Part shown: positions 49,172 to 60,300 of the stretch, one piece after another
Numbering within the stretch: the stretch's first letter is position 1
Layout of the letters: every line of letters begins with the position of its first letter
NCBI GenBank assembly: GCA_029531795.1
Contig: JAPEIS010000010.1
Coordinates: 1,116,001 to 1,180,000 of the forward strand
DNA length: 64,000 bases
Source of the DNA: Sclerotinia nivalis
Taxonomy: Eukaryota; Ascomycota; Leotiomycetes; Helotiales; Sclerotiniaceae
Direction: 5' to 3'
Notes under the pieces: generated by a model
Databases searched by the model: none
What the model saw: only the letters and a program-made list of their open reading frames with translations
What the model was told of the DNA's origin: nothing
Position numbers and translations under genes: made by a program

Positions 49172-49921
49172 AGACTATCTACTATATTATACTTATACAA
49201 ACAAAACACTATTATAATATCATACAAAATTGATGAAATTTGTTTACATATACACACAACATCAGTTAATTCGTGATTATTATTATAATATACTCCTATT
49301 CAAAAAACCTATAATAGAACAAAAGCTATTTAATTCATTACCGACTTTTCTTAATATTTTCGATATTTTTCCTTTTTTCGATTCTTGGTATAAAAATGAC
49401 GATACTCAAAAATGAACAGAAAACTGATTGTATACATTTACAAACGAATTCTATTGAATTAATATATAATCGAAAACTTCCTTTATTTATTTTGATACGA
49501 TTAGTATTATATATAATACTGATTGAGAGATATAATCCATCTACTAATCGATCATATAAATATACAAACAAATTTCGTCAAATTTATATACGATCGAAAT
49601 CCTCTTCAATTCACTCTTATATAATATCTATTAGAATTTGAATCATCTCAAACATCATCTTCATCGCCACTATAATTATTATACTACAAAGATAAAGAAT
49701 GAGATAACTTACTTTCAAACCTTTTCCGATTATACTTTCCTTTTTTCGAATATTATTATACTTTTCGAAATCTCGTTATATCGTTTGATTAATTCGATTA
49801 CATTAATCATAAACTATCTATAGTATTATACACTTTCGAACAAAACATTATCATAATACTATATTAAATCGATGAAATTTGATTACACATACACACTACA
49901 CCAACTAGTTCGTTACCATTA
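49172..49921 (+). repeat. TRIM-like module of copia-B B4
   Basis: Direct repeats at 49172-49282 and 49811-49921 (both with GACTATCTA or AACTATCTA, ACAAAAC, GATGAAATTTG) flank about 530 bp. The module starts right after the pol stop. Confidence 0.65.
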
Positions 49922-49924
49922 ATC

Positions 49925-50150
49925 AAAAACCAACTATATCAATCAAATCAATCAATATATCACAACTTATACTCATTTCTTCATATCAATTGATCAATAC
50001 AATTAAAACGATCAATTCTATCCAAATAATCAATATTCGAAGCGATCAATATAATCAATAAATTAACCTTATCGATATAATCGTAAAATAATCAAAATGA
50101 TCAATTTGATCAATTTGGTCAATATAATCAATTAATCGACCAAATTGAAC
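49925..50150 (+). repeat. GATCAA-rich repeat array of copia-B B4
   Basis: TTGATCAAT-type units, densest at 50100-50140, at the same position as in B1 and B3. Confidence 0.65.
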
Positions 50151-50286
50151 CACGCCATCAATTTCAATCGGAATCACTCGAAATCGATATTCAAGCATTA
50201 TCAAAATTTATACTTCATACCTCATCAATCACTACTCTTTATAATCTTTCCTTATTATTACAGATCGATTTTGGATCTAAAAGGTA

Positions 50287-50836
50287 TATTATAGATAATC
50301 ATATATTACCTAATCACATAACTAATAATTTACGATCATATCATCATCATATAATCATTATACTCTTTCCTACATCATTTATATCTGTTGGGAAGACAGG
50401 GGATAACAACGGTATTCAAATTAGATGAATAATATTGTATTGTATGATGAGTTGTTTTTCTTCTAAGGTTCTCTCCGTACGGAGAGGTTATATATCAAGG
50501 TGGGGTAACAACACGTGACCATGTTCCGACAATATCGTACAATCATTGTATATTCTCTTATATCATTCATATTCAGGTTATTCTAAATCCTTGATTATCC
50601 TTATAATTAATCAAGATGATCCTGATATAATATTATAAGAAATCATACCTCATTGATGCATTTCATCAATTAGATAACGAGGATCTAGTCTATATATACG
50701 ACCCTCAATTGATAAGATCGAGGGCAAGTCATTCAACAAGTTCTCATTCAATTAGATATTTAACTTTATCACTTCAATAGAACCATCTTCTCCCTGATCC
50801 CTTCAATGTGCTCTGTGATTATACTATCTCGTGATA
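50287..50836 (+). repeat. 3' LTR of copia-B B4, interrupted by a solo LTR
   Basis: It starts TATTATAGATAATCATATAT (compare TGTCACGGGTAATCACATAT in the 5' LTR) and ends TATCTCGTGATA. Without the 149-bp insert and duplication it is about 401 bp, slightly longer than the 5' LTR because of a short ATCATCAT-type insertion near 50340. Confidence 0.8.
50388..50531. repeat. Solo LTR, family 3 (144 bp)
   Basis: It starts TGTTGGGAAGACAGGGGATA and ends GACCATGTTCCGACA, with a perfect duplication ATATC (50383-50387 and 50532-50536). It contains a palindromic CTCTCCGTACGGAGAG (50469-50484). It is GC-richer than its host and shows little RIP, so it is probably recent. Confidence 0.88.
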
Positions 50837-51308
50837 TAAACATATCGGAAATAGAAATTGAATCTTTAAGATCTTCATCTCTAACACTGGAAAGCTCGTA
50901 TACAAATCATTGATAATTAAAGAAAACAGACTTAATATATTTTCGGAGTTCGAGTATTATCTTTAATCCGATTAAAGATATCGATAGTTCTGATAGAGTT
51001 AATTGAATAATATCCGATATAATGATGGATTATTTAAGACAATCTTAAAAACTAGAATATAATTATAAAATCTTTGATTTCGATTGTATAACAATATAAT
51101 ACTAATCAAATCGAGATCTAGATCTAGATCTAAATCTGGATCTGAATCTAGATCTAAATCTAGATTGGAATCGAATTAAGATATTGTTTATTACTTATTG
51201 ATATATTGATAATCGAAGTTTCCGAGTATTTTATAAAATTGATTATTTGGCAAAACTGAATTGTCTTTCTCATTCAATAGCAGAATCTTTATAAAGAATA
51301 GAATATAC
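50837..51308. other. AT-rich sequence of unknown origin with an AGATCT-type repeat
   Basis: No gene and no match to the three retroelement families that I can see. At 51113-51171 hexamers of the type AGATCT/AAATCT/GGATCT are repeated about ten times. The base composition suggests an old RIP-affected repeat. Confidence 0.5.
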
Positions 51309-51454
51309 TATCACAATAATAGTAAAGTGCTTTAAGATATAATGATATTCTACAAAGAAGGAAGAAGATACTAGAAAGAATACCGATTATATAGGGGATG
51401 GGTGCCTTAGGCAACCATGCAGACTAGCTAGGAACGGGTTACGAACCCGTGACA
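51309..51454 (-). repeat. Probable solo or terminal LTR, family 4 (146 bp)
   Basis: On the reverse strand it starts TGTCACGGGTTCGTAACCCG at 51454 and ends ATTATTGTGATA at 51309, so the ends match the TGTCAC...GTGATA pattern of the copia-B LTR while the interior is different. The palindrome ACGGGTTACGAACCCGT lies at 51434-51450. A TATATAAT box follows about 65 bases in. No target duplication is visible (TATAC and AAACT). Confidence 0.5.
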
Positions 51455-52389
51455 AAACTCTCAAAAGTCTAAACTATTCTATATTTCGAATTATTTCAAT
51501 TTGATACACAATCTTTCAATAATATATTATATTAAAAGAAATAGTAGTATGTGGTTTAGACTTTAGTGATTCGTGTAACGTTTTAGGAAAAAAAGTTGCT
51601 ATACCCCGATTGCCAACAGTTGTTAAACGAGGTATCGAAAGTTAAAAAGTTGCTATTCGGGGTATTTACCGTAATATTTATTACAAGTGTTGAACCACAA
51701 TCGTTTACTAAACTGCTGAAGATTCGAGGTTCATCGTCATCTTGCTAGATTCTTCTGTCCTCCAACAGCTTTAACAGTGAAATGTGGATTCAACTTGAGA
51801 TAAAGCAACCACACCACTATATTTCCTCGTCCTCCTACCCATGTGAATCTAAACAACGACAAAAACAACTTCCAAGCTAGTATTTGAGACTTTGGGGAGG
51901 TAGCGATGCGATCACATCAACTTTTACCCCGAAGCATCAGAACTCGCGCGCGTGAGAAGTTAGGGTAATAGTTCCAGCTGTCATTTTGCAGTTTTCGATT
52001 TATATGACAGACCCTTTCCAAGGACCTTCCGCACTCGAAAACAAGCTCGACACTACTCGAGGTTCTCGATCCAAATTAAGAGACTCCAGTACGTGCAGGA
52101 AACTTCTCTCTTTGTTTGAAATCAACCAGCGAAACCAGTGAATGAATCGAAAGAAACAAACAAAGTGTTACTCCATGGCATTATATAGAGATTCCATTCA
52201 CATCTTGCCTGAGACATATTATGGAAAGCGAATCAACGCTTGAACGGATGTCGTCTGAAGATACTTCAAAATGGAGCATGGACACGTGTCTAGCGTCGAA
52301 TTAGGCACTCGCACTCAAGTAAACCCGGCCACTGGCCGAAGTTTGTTATGAATCACCTGGGCACATCATCGTCGTCGGGTATATTCGCC
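51455..52389. other. Border between the AT-rich repeat half and the gene half
   Basis: AT-rich sequence continues to about 51600, then composition becomes ordinary within about 100 bases. At 51590-51660 an imperfect repeat AAAAGTTGCTAT occurs twice beside TACCCCG and CGGGGTA, which form a loose inverted pair. I see no gene on either strand; the right part is presumably upstream sequence of gene 1. Confidence 0.5.
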
Positions 52390-52405
52390 TATAAAATTAT
52401 ATAAA
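52390..52405 (+). promoter_or_regulatory. Possible TATA region of gene 1
   Basis: TATAAAATTATATAAA lies about 180-200 bases before the start codon, in otherwise mixed-composition sequence. A transcription start near 52430 would give a leader of about 150 bases. This is position and sequence only. Confidence 0.35.
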
Positions 52406-52586
52406 CAGAGCTATCTCCTCAGTTACCACAGGATGTTCCAACTTCTTAAAAACAACCAAAACAATTCAAACAATTCTTCGATTTTCGCGCGCGCAAATTT
52501 GTCCCCCATACACATCACTCAACAGATAAAACAAACAAATAAACAAACAACGAAACAAAACGAAATCTACTGCCCTTATTACCAAG

Positions 52587-53375
52587 ATGGAAATGGACTT
52601 GGAAATATCGCCACATGCCGGGAGATCAGAGGTTCAAAGTCAAGTTCCTACTTCGCCCCACTTTCAAAATCCCATGCAATACCTTCATGGCGCATGCAGC
52701 CACTGCTATCGCGATGATGGTAGGGATATTAGAGACAAACAATTGGTTTCGTGTTACCAAGATGGCGAACTGGATCCATTCACCCTTTTCTTGCTAACTC
52801 CTAGATGGTGTGTAGATTGTTTGGCTCAGAGAGAAATGGCGATTAGGGCTTCTTATTGTGATCGTTTGATAGAGATGGAGTCGGTGGAGTTTCCGGTTGG
52901 TACGGTGCAGGAGGCCTATATTCGTGGTGTAAGTTTATGGCTGTATACTCCAGAATCCGGTGTCCAGGTGATTCTGGGTATAAGTGGTGAATTCTTTGAT
53001 GAAGTTATTAACATCTTTTAGGTTCACGATGGACGGATCAATGCCCTATCTCAATCATTCGAAGATTGTGGAGTACGGTCAGGGGAAGATAGCAGTTCTA
53101 TTGTCGATGATATCGACGAAGTTTTAAAGAAATTGACAAACATGGGACTCGGAACTGCTAAATCGAACGAAGATAACAAGATCGACGAAATCGTCCGAGA
53201 TTTCAACGATCAGATGATTTTAGAAGACGACGAACTGAAGTACGAAGTTTATTGGCACTTGGCATACATGGAAGGAACGAAAGATGGTTCCTACATGCAA
53301 GCACAGATTGAGTACAAAGCACTTACGATGGACGATCCGGAACGAAGTGAAATGCTGAGGAGGGCTGTGCTGTGA
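52587..53375 (+). CDS. Gene 1: hypothetical protein with paired CxxC motifs, 231 aa, two exons
   Basis: Exon 1 is 52587-52928 (114 codons) and exon 2 is 53022-53375 (117 codons plus TGA). The 93-bp intron 52929-53021 starts GTAAGT, ends TTTTAG and has ATTAAC as a likely branch site; both splice sites are phase 0. Without splicing, exon 1 would run to a stop at the intron end. The start ATG has the context CCAAGATGG. The protein has C37-x2-C40 (ACSHC) and C75-x2-C78 (WCVDC), a plausible zinc site, then an acidic exon-2 part rich in D/E and S (SGEDSSSIVDDIDEVLKKL) and a helical C-terminus (YEVYWHLAYMEG). I see no signal peptide or membrane helix. I do not recognise the family; small acidic nuclear or cytosolic proteins like this are common as hypotheticals in ascomycetes. 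It is the first gene to the right of the repeat border. Confidence 0.75.
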
Positions 53376-56300
53376 GGAAATAGACCAAGTGGTTATGGAA
53401 AATCAAAGAGTCGGCAGTTGTCTTGCGGGGTATATTGTATTTTGAGTTGGGTCTGATCTCGGAGTTAAATTGGAGCTGAGCATTTTGTATCTGGGGAAAA
53501 TGTCCTGTGCACTGACTGATATTGTCGATTTGGGTCGATAGATAAAGTCATGGACGATGTCCGTGACATGAATGAATCGACAAGACTATTGAGGACAATG
53601 AAGTTAATTTATTATGCGATGTTGCGCAAGCTGAGTCGAACCATTTCAAGATTATTCCTGAAATTGGAACGTTGTCGGTTCTTTTGGAACACAACGAAAC
53701 TGTCAATATCAACCCAAGGAAGTAACAGTTGAATGGAAATACAGACCTTTGTCATCGTGATCGGCGAGTGGAGGAATGTCTGCCTTGCAAGTGAGAGTGA
53801 GATTTGTGTAACTCGACATTTCTTCAACGATCCTGGAAGTGTCACTCAGGTAGAGAAGTAGGGGTGTGCATATGTAATCGGTGGGAGACTGTGCCCCGAG
53901 ATTGCTGACTCCTATTGCAGACACGGGATGAGACCGAGATGAGAAGGGTAAACGCAATGTATGTGATTTGATATTTGCAGATACGAATATATCAACGATT
54001 GCGTGGTGAGCTTTATTATCAATTTACCATTTTGGGCAGTATGGAATTCACGCTGGAATTGTGATGTTGCTTGGGTTCCATGAGTGTGATGTGAATTTTG
54101 GTAGGTTAATGAACTTTTCTAGAAGATGGCCACAGTGCCCCGACCCATTTGGCGCTATGCTACTTGTCGGAGCTATAAGCATATGGCGTAAAGATATATA
54201 TAAATGGAAACATGTACTCTGTATGTTAGGGTAGTATCTCTTTAGCCTAGGCTTGAATCCTTGTGGTTTATAATAGTTTTCCCTTTTTACGCCCTCCAAT
54301 ATATTTTTTTAAACCCTTCTAAACCAGCTTTCTTTTCCTAAAGCTCGTCGTCAAAAGGGTGGCTAATTGGATGGATGCGTGGTGCTGGAACACTGCTGCT
54401 AAGAAATTTTATCCCTGTTAGATTTCATGGCCCCATACACGTTATCAAACTTTTGCTCTTACGGCTGCTGACTTGCATAATTCCAAAAAGCAACTTGAGG
54501 AAAATTCCCGTGTGGAAGGTAAAATGTTAAACGGGTCCGATCGATCTTGGAAGAAAAGGAAGTCGGTACACTATATTTTCAGTTGGAGTTTGTTTCATCA
54601 TTGCCGGTGATTTTCAACTGATCATTTTACCAAGACATTTTAATATTTTTGGATCAAGAGTATTGAAAATATTGAAACCTGGAAATGTGCATGATGAATT
54701 GTGATAAAGCGTTAAAGCGTTACGAGCGCGGAGTCAATCAAAGATGCTGCACTGATAAGGAAAGGTGGAGAGGTTGCTGCATGGAATATGCAGGTGCAAA
54801 AGGTCTTTTTTTCTCTTCTTTCTTTCTTCATCTAAGCTACTGTAACATCATGGAGGGTTCTTCGTACAACCTCATTGAGCTGATCTCTCTTGAAACAGCA
54901 CATTGCAGCCTCTGAAAAGCCCCATGATACCACCTGTAATATAGACATGTTTTAACCAATTATATTAAGATCGCCATATTTGATAGTTTTCAACATGGCG
55001 ACAATGATCAATCAGTATCAGTATCAGTACCAGTACAAGGAATGACCCGAGTAGAATCTACATCATCGTCATCAAATTCAGGGCTGTTGAAGTCTCGGGG
55101 AGATTTATTGAAGATCGTTTCCATGATGGCATAATTACCAAGGACGAACTAAAGTTCAAGCAAGGTGGAGAAGAAGCAAGCCACGAAGCTTCAAAGACAC
55201 TCGCGAAGTATCCCAAATCCAGCTATATCATGTATGTCATAAGTTATAGCTTGAAGCCTTGCTCCTAACAAGGAAGGTAGGTATGTATGTGAAAAGGAGT
55301 TAGGTGCATTTCCTTCTTCAGTATCGACTGAGACAGTAGTGGCCGAATTCAGTGTATGCGTGTGAAGGAAGAACCACGGAGTAGTCCATATCACGTAAGT
55401 ACTCCGCACCTTTTTCCCCGACGATCTTTTAAGGTCTATGGATTGCCGGATATTAAGTGAGAGATAGATACTGAAGTCTCCGATATCAAAATGAGAATAT
55501 GCTTTGCTAGAGAAATAAGCCTTGCACCCGCGACTACCTAAAACTTATAAATACGCAGATCACAGACATTGTTGACAACACTGAATCGTATTTTCGTAGC
55601 ACAGAGCAGCTTTTATTTCTAGCTTAACTCGGGATATCTTCGTCTAGAACTATCGCACCCTTGGCACAAGCCTCAACGGGTGTCTGTTATTTTGTGGTTT
55701 TGCCATCCGACCCTTGGCTTGTCGACTAGATGTTTTCGCATCTTAATTTTTCATGTAACCAAGTCCTCGACGGGTTATCTCGAGGATCAAATCTGATCAA
55801 TCAAGCAATCTTACTTAGTTACGGTACTCCTACAAAAAGACGTTGCCCGCCATGAAGATTATTACGTTGTATTGCAGCAGATAATGCTCAGCCTTCCCCA
55901 GGAATCTCTTTTAATCAATTGTCAGCTTCAGCTATGACAACTTGGGCCTTCAACACACATAATCGTGCATAGCCGTAGTCATAAATAGACAATCTCTACC
56001 CTCCATTACTCATCTATGTACTCAAGTCTCATGTAAGCATTTCGGACGTCGGATCATCATTCTACAGAGTATAGTATAGTATTAGACTCGTATACTGGAG
56101 TAGCAACTTGCAAAAAGCTGGCCAAATATTTTGTATCAAATCTTATCAACTCCACCAAGTTCCAAGTCGCTTCTCATCACCAATTTGATCAAGAAGATTC
56201 AAGACAAGACAGCCGCCAATAACCCGATACTTCGGTAATTGACCTTTTCATCCCATCCTCCACCTCCATACGGGCCCTTTTATTCTCCACCTTACACTGT

Positions 56301-57303
56301 ACCCGCGCCTCAATTGAAAAGCATATACCCCCTGAATGTTTGACATTCGCACACTTTACCCAAAGAAACCCCCAAAAATTCTATCGCTTCAGGGTCTTTG
56401 TTAGTACAGGACTGCTTACTTGTCACAGGGGTAATTCACGGATCCTAGGCTTTCTAGTTCCTCGTTCCTCCCGCTGGTTCCTCCGCTGAGAAAAAGCACG
56501 CATCTTATCTGACGCCTTAATGCAACTCAACCTACTTGGAATCTTTTCCTAAGAGTTCCCAAATCATCCATCATTCTCTTCGGGATGAAGGTCTCCTCTT
56601 TCAACAAACGCATCACAAGCAATTTTACTTTTACCTTTCTATAATTAATATATAAAAAATCGGTAACCTTTAAAAAGAGTTTTGGGTCCAGATATCCTAT
56701 TGGTTATTTCGTTCTCGGAACATTGGATCTCTTTGGATCTTGGTAACCCAGGTACGCTCAAAAAATTGTTCCATTTCATCACCACCAATCTTCCATTTTG
56801 TGGGTATTCAATTTGGGAAGCTGTGTCTAGATATGCTTGACTTTTCCTTAAAAGTTTATACCTCTTCTTTTTGAATACTCTCCAACCATCACAGTCTCCA
56901 GCTTTCAATTTGTATATGATTCAAGGTGTATCACCATATGAATTGCCTTACCTCGAGTCAGTCCTTGTGCATTGACTGCCTACTCGAGCCCTCTTCCTGA
57001 TAAACTTATTATACAGTCTTACAAATTCACATATCTATATCATATGTTTTTGTCTTGTTGATATATAATTGCCTATACTGATTTGCATTGAAAGCTGTTA
57101 ATACAGGGGATTACTCAGATTCGAAAACTTTGTCTCAATGTCCCATTTGACCTGATCAATTCGTCCACAACAAGTCGTCCGACACCACCCTAATTGACGA
57201 CTTTACTATTCGCTACTACTTTTTGCTGGTCATAAATAAGACAGTTTGGAGGATCAATTTGGGAGGATCAACGATAACCACCGAGCCTAGTCCAATATTA
57301 ATT
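53376..57303. other. Long intergenic region between genes 1 and 2
   Basis: Of ordinary base composition, with no frame that I can join into a convincing gene. Short frames on both strands (for example 54048-54299 minus, 54685-54915 plus, 56645-56908 minus) lack motifs and splice partners. The last 1 kb or so (from about 56200) is pyrimidine-rich and is likely promoter and leader of gene 2. A short non-coding RNA or strain-specific small gene could be missed. Confidence 0.5.
57138..57155 (+). promoter_or_regulatory. Possible five-codon upstream ORF of gene 2
   Basis: ATG-TCC-CAT-TTG-ACC-TGA lies about 150 bases before the gene 2 start. If it is inside the transcript it could lower translation of gene 2. 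The transcript start is unknown. Confidence 0.3.
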
Positions 57304-60300
57304 ATGCATACTTCACAATCGGCGCAACAATCTGCACGGATGGAGAACTCTAGTCGGCGAGTTGGTAGATCACACAGCGTTTCGAGCGATAGACCTTCGA
57401 CGGCTAGCACTTCCACTAGTTTACTCTCTCCGCCTCTCTCAATCTCACCAGAACCAGTTTACATTGCCTCTTCAGCAGCTTCACAAATCGTTACAAACGA
57501 CCACGACAGCAGAGCGGATGCTTGGCTTGATCAACATGGAATTGAGCCCTCGGGAGAAACGGCATTGGTATCGCCCGCTGCTCTCAAACTTGTCAATACA
57601 TTTCTTGACCAACTGGTATTAAATTTCCTCTCGGCATCGAAATCAACTTCACTGGTATCATTACGCCCAGCTGTTACTGAGGTTCTGAAGCCAAGGCTTG
57701 CAAGAGACGCCGTTAGAGGAGCCGACAATGAGCTTCGAGAATATTTGGGTGGAAGCGAAGATGATGAATTATTGTCATCCGAGAGGGAAGGCCAATCAAG
57801 CCGAGATTGGGACCTCGAATTGGTGTGGAAGCGCACGAGATTGAGATGCATGGTTTATTCATCATTAGGGGATATGGAAGAAGAAGACGAGGATCGATAC
57901 ACAGCCCAAGAGCATCTCAATGGTTCCTTGGAATCTGGGGATCGCGAAAATGAATCCGGAATCGTTTCTCCAGCTGTTGCTATCTTCTTAACGTCCATCT
58001 TGGAGTTTATGGGTGAACAAATACTTATTATAGCAGGACAGGCGGCCTATACCCGACTTCGCATGAAATATGAGAAGGAGGAGCGCGATGGCACAACTAG
58101 ACAAACTGACATCGCAGAACGTGTAGTCGTAGAGGAGACTGATATGGAGCGAGTCGCATCGGACCGAATATTGGGAAAACTCTGGAGAGGCTGGAAAAAG
58201 CGCGTCCGTTCGCCGACAAGTTCAGAGTCAATGAGTCGCTCGCATTCCTCGAGAGAAATTACGGGCAATTCAGCACGGCCTGTCCTGGAGCTAGCCCAAG
58301 CGGCCAGCATCTCTTCAAGTGATGACGAGCAACTGCAAGAAATATCATTCGACGCATTGGCTGAGCACGAACAAGTTGCCATTATTCCTTTGCCAATGAC
58401 TGTGGACGATGTTAGAGAAATTGAAATACCAGGACTAGCTCCACAAAGTGATAATGAAGAAGAAGATGATGCTTCAGAGACAGAAGAGCTGCCATTTTCT
58501 CGGCGACCGAAGAGTATGGTGATTTTCACAAATGCATCGCACAATCTTCCCACACCTAATTCTTCCCAACCGCCAACCCCAATTTTCGCCGCTAGTCCTT
58601 CAAAATCGAGGAAACGTGCAAACTCGCTACCACCTCCAATCCCATCTACAGTCATGTCACTTTTCTCCCGAGGTTCCAAGGAAACAATCTCGCGCCAGGA
58701 AGATTCGGTGAGCCCATCCCAAGGTGGAGCCGCGGTCTTAAATGGCACGATCACGCCCGCAGAATCGGAGAAAGATGCAGAGGAAGAAAATGAAGAAGTT
58801 TCAAGTAAAGGAAAGGGTGCTGTACCGGAATTGAAGCATGAGCCCGCGGATGACACCATGGAGTTGGATGACATGAGTAAGGATATAGATTCCGATTTCG
58901 AATTTGTTGAAGAACCGCAAATCATGACTTCCTCACGTATCTCTTTCGGTGGTCGAGTTTCTCCTGATGATAGAGATTCCTCTTCACGTTCTAGTCTACA
59001 CTCTAGTGTTCAATCACCAAGTATTCATTCCTTGCGTCTCATTGATGTTAACACAGCGAAGAGTCCTACAACAAAGTCACGCCAGGACTCCTTTGATGCG
59101 ACAGATTTCATTCCTGGGCGAGGTGTCTCGATATCTCGCCCTACTAGTATACATTCACCTATTATAACAGAACTTTCTTCTCGAGGAACAAGCCCGAATT
59201 TTAGAAGCTCGAATAGTTCTCCATTAGCTCGAACTGGCTCCAACTTAAGCTCAATTCCTGTCAAGACAACCACCGACTCGATATCCGAGGTGGATGAAAG
59301 GGGGTTAGCTGGAGATGAGTCTCCATTGACAGCCGTACCATCAGAGCTTGCAGCTGCAATGCAAGGTGTTGATGTAGATCCTAGTCCTACGTCTCAGAAC
59401 TATCCTTCTTTCAAACCCGCGGCTTTTAGATCGACACCATTTGTGCTCGCTGCCCCTCCAACCCCACAGAATTACCGAGAAAACATGAAAGGATCGGCCA
59501 GACAACACGCTAATAAGGGCCAGCCACTGAGTGGCTTCTCAAACTCGAATGTTCGAGGAATTGAGCAAGATGGTCAAATGACACATCAGGGTGCAAAGAA
59601 CTCATTTGAGCCACCTTCAAGGTCGGTCTCTCGTACAATGGCCAATTCTGTGAATGAGAATCCAACGATCCTGCCAATTGTAAAAGAGAGCAGCTCTCCA
59701 GAGATGTTCAAGAGTGTCCCTCGTTCATCTTCAGTGCGTCGTACTTCATCTCCGCGCTCTATAGGCGAGGAAGTATCACGCAGGGCCATACTTGAAACAC
59801 AGCACAAAGTTCATCAGGCATCTTACACATCCAGCGTCATCTCATCTTCTACCCCTCGTGACAAAAAACGACGAGTATCTGAAGAAAGTGGTGTTTCGGC
59901 GATGAGCAGTGTTGGGGATTCTAAGTCATTTGAAGAATTGATTCGAGGAGGCGAGACCATTCAATACACATTAACACCGCAAAATATGCGTGCTATTGAA
60001 AGTCCAGATTCCCCATTGAGTTTGACAGCCATCCCTGTTCCTCGGTCTGCTTCCGGACGTACACACTCATCATCAGTGAGCAAGCACACTGGATTGCACT
60101 CTCATCCTCCTAGTGATGTTCCAAAGAATCTCGGTTCTTTGAAAAGTCCTAATGCCGCACAACCAAGAGATGCAAGAACTGGTCGAGATTCACTGGGAGA
60201 TATCTCTGATTTTATTCGATCCACGGGTCCTGCAATTCCTTTGAAGAAGGAAGAAATTCACTCACGATCAAATTCAAGTGCCGCGGGTGATATTGCTCGA

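Larger units (their letters stand above)
43018..50836 (+). mobile_element. Copia-B copy B4, full-length with variant LTRs
   Basis: It runs 5' LTR (43018-43401), primer site (43402-43416), gag, protease, integrase, linker, RT, RNase H, TRIM-like module, GATCAA array, and 3' LTR (50287-50836, enlarged by a solo LTR). It is the only copia-B copy with both ends in the window, about 7.7 kb without the insert. The flanks do not form a target duplication (ATATA on the left, TAAAC on the right), and the sequence on the right is not the missing part of B3. Confidence 0.82.

Noticed and set aside
49925..50150. Regularly spaced short repeats that could suggest a CRISPR array
   Set aside because: The units are about 9-12 bases with no unique spacers, the genome is eukaryotic, and the array is part of a retrotransposon family.
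51431..51450. GGGTTACGAACCC resembling a tRNA T-arm
   Set aside because: There is no acceptor stem or D-arm at the right distance, and the palindrome is the end of an LTR.
54048..54299. Reverse-strand frame of 83 codons
   Set aside because: No start context, motif or splice partners; composition is that of intergenic sequence.
55008..55124. Reverse-strand frame of 38 residues, METIFNKSPRDFNSPEFDDD then VDSTRVIPCTGTDTDTD
   Set aside because: It looks like a possible last exon (an AG lies 18 bases upstream of its ATG after a stop), but no upstream exon could be joined to it, so it is not called as a gene.
58047..58925. A 292-codon frame on the reverse strand
   Set aside because: It is antisense to gene 2, is Ser-rich as a mirror of acidic and Ser codons, and has no domain or splice partners.
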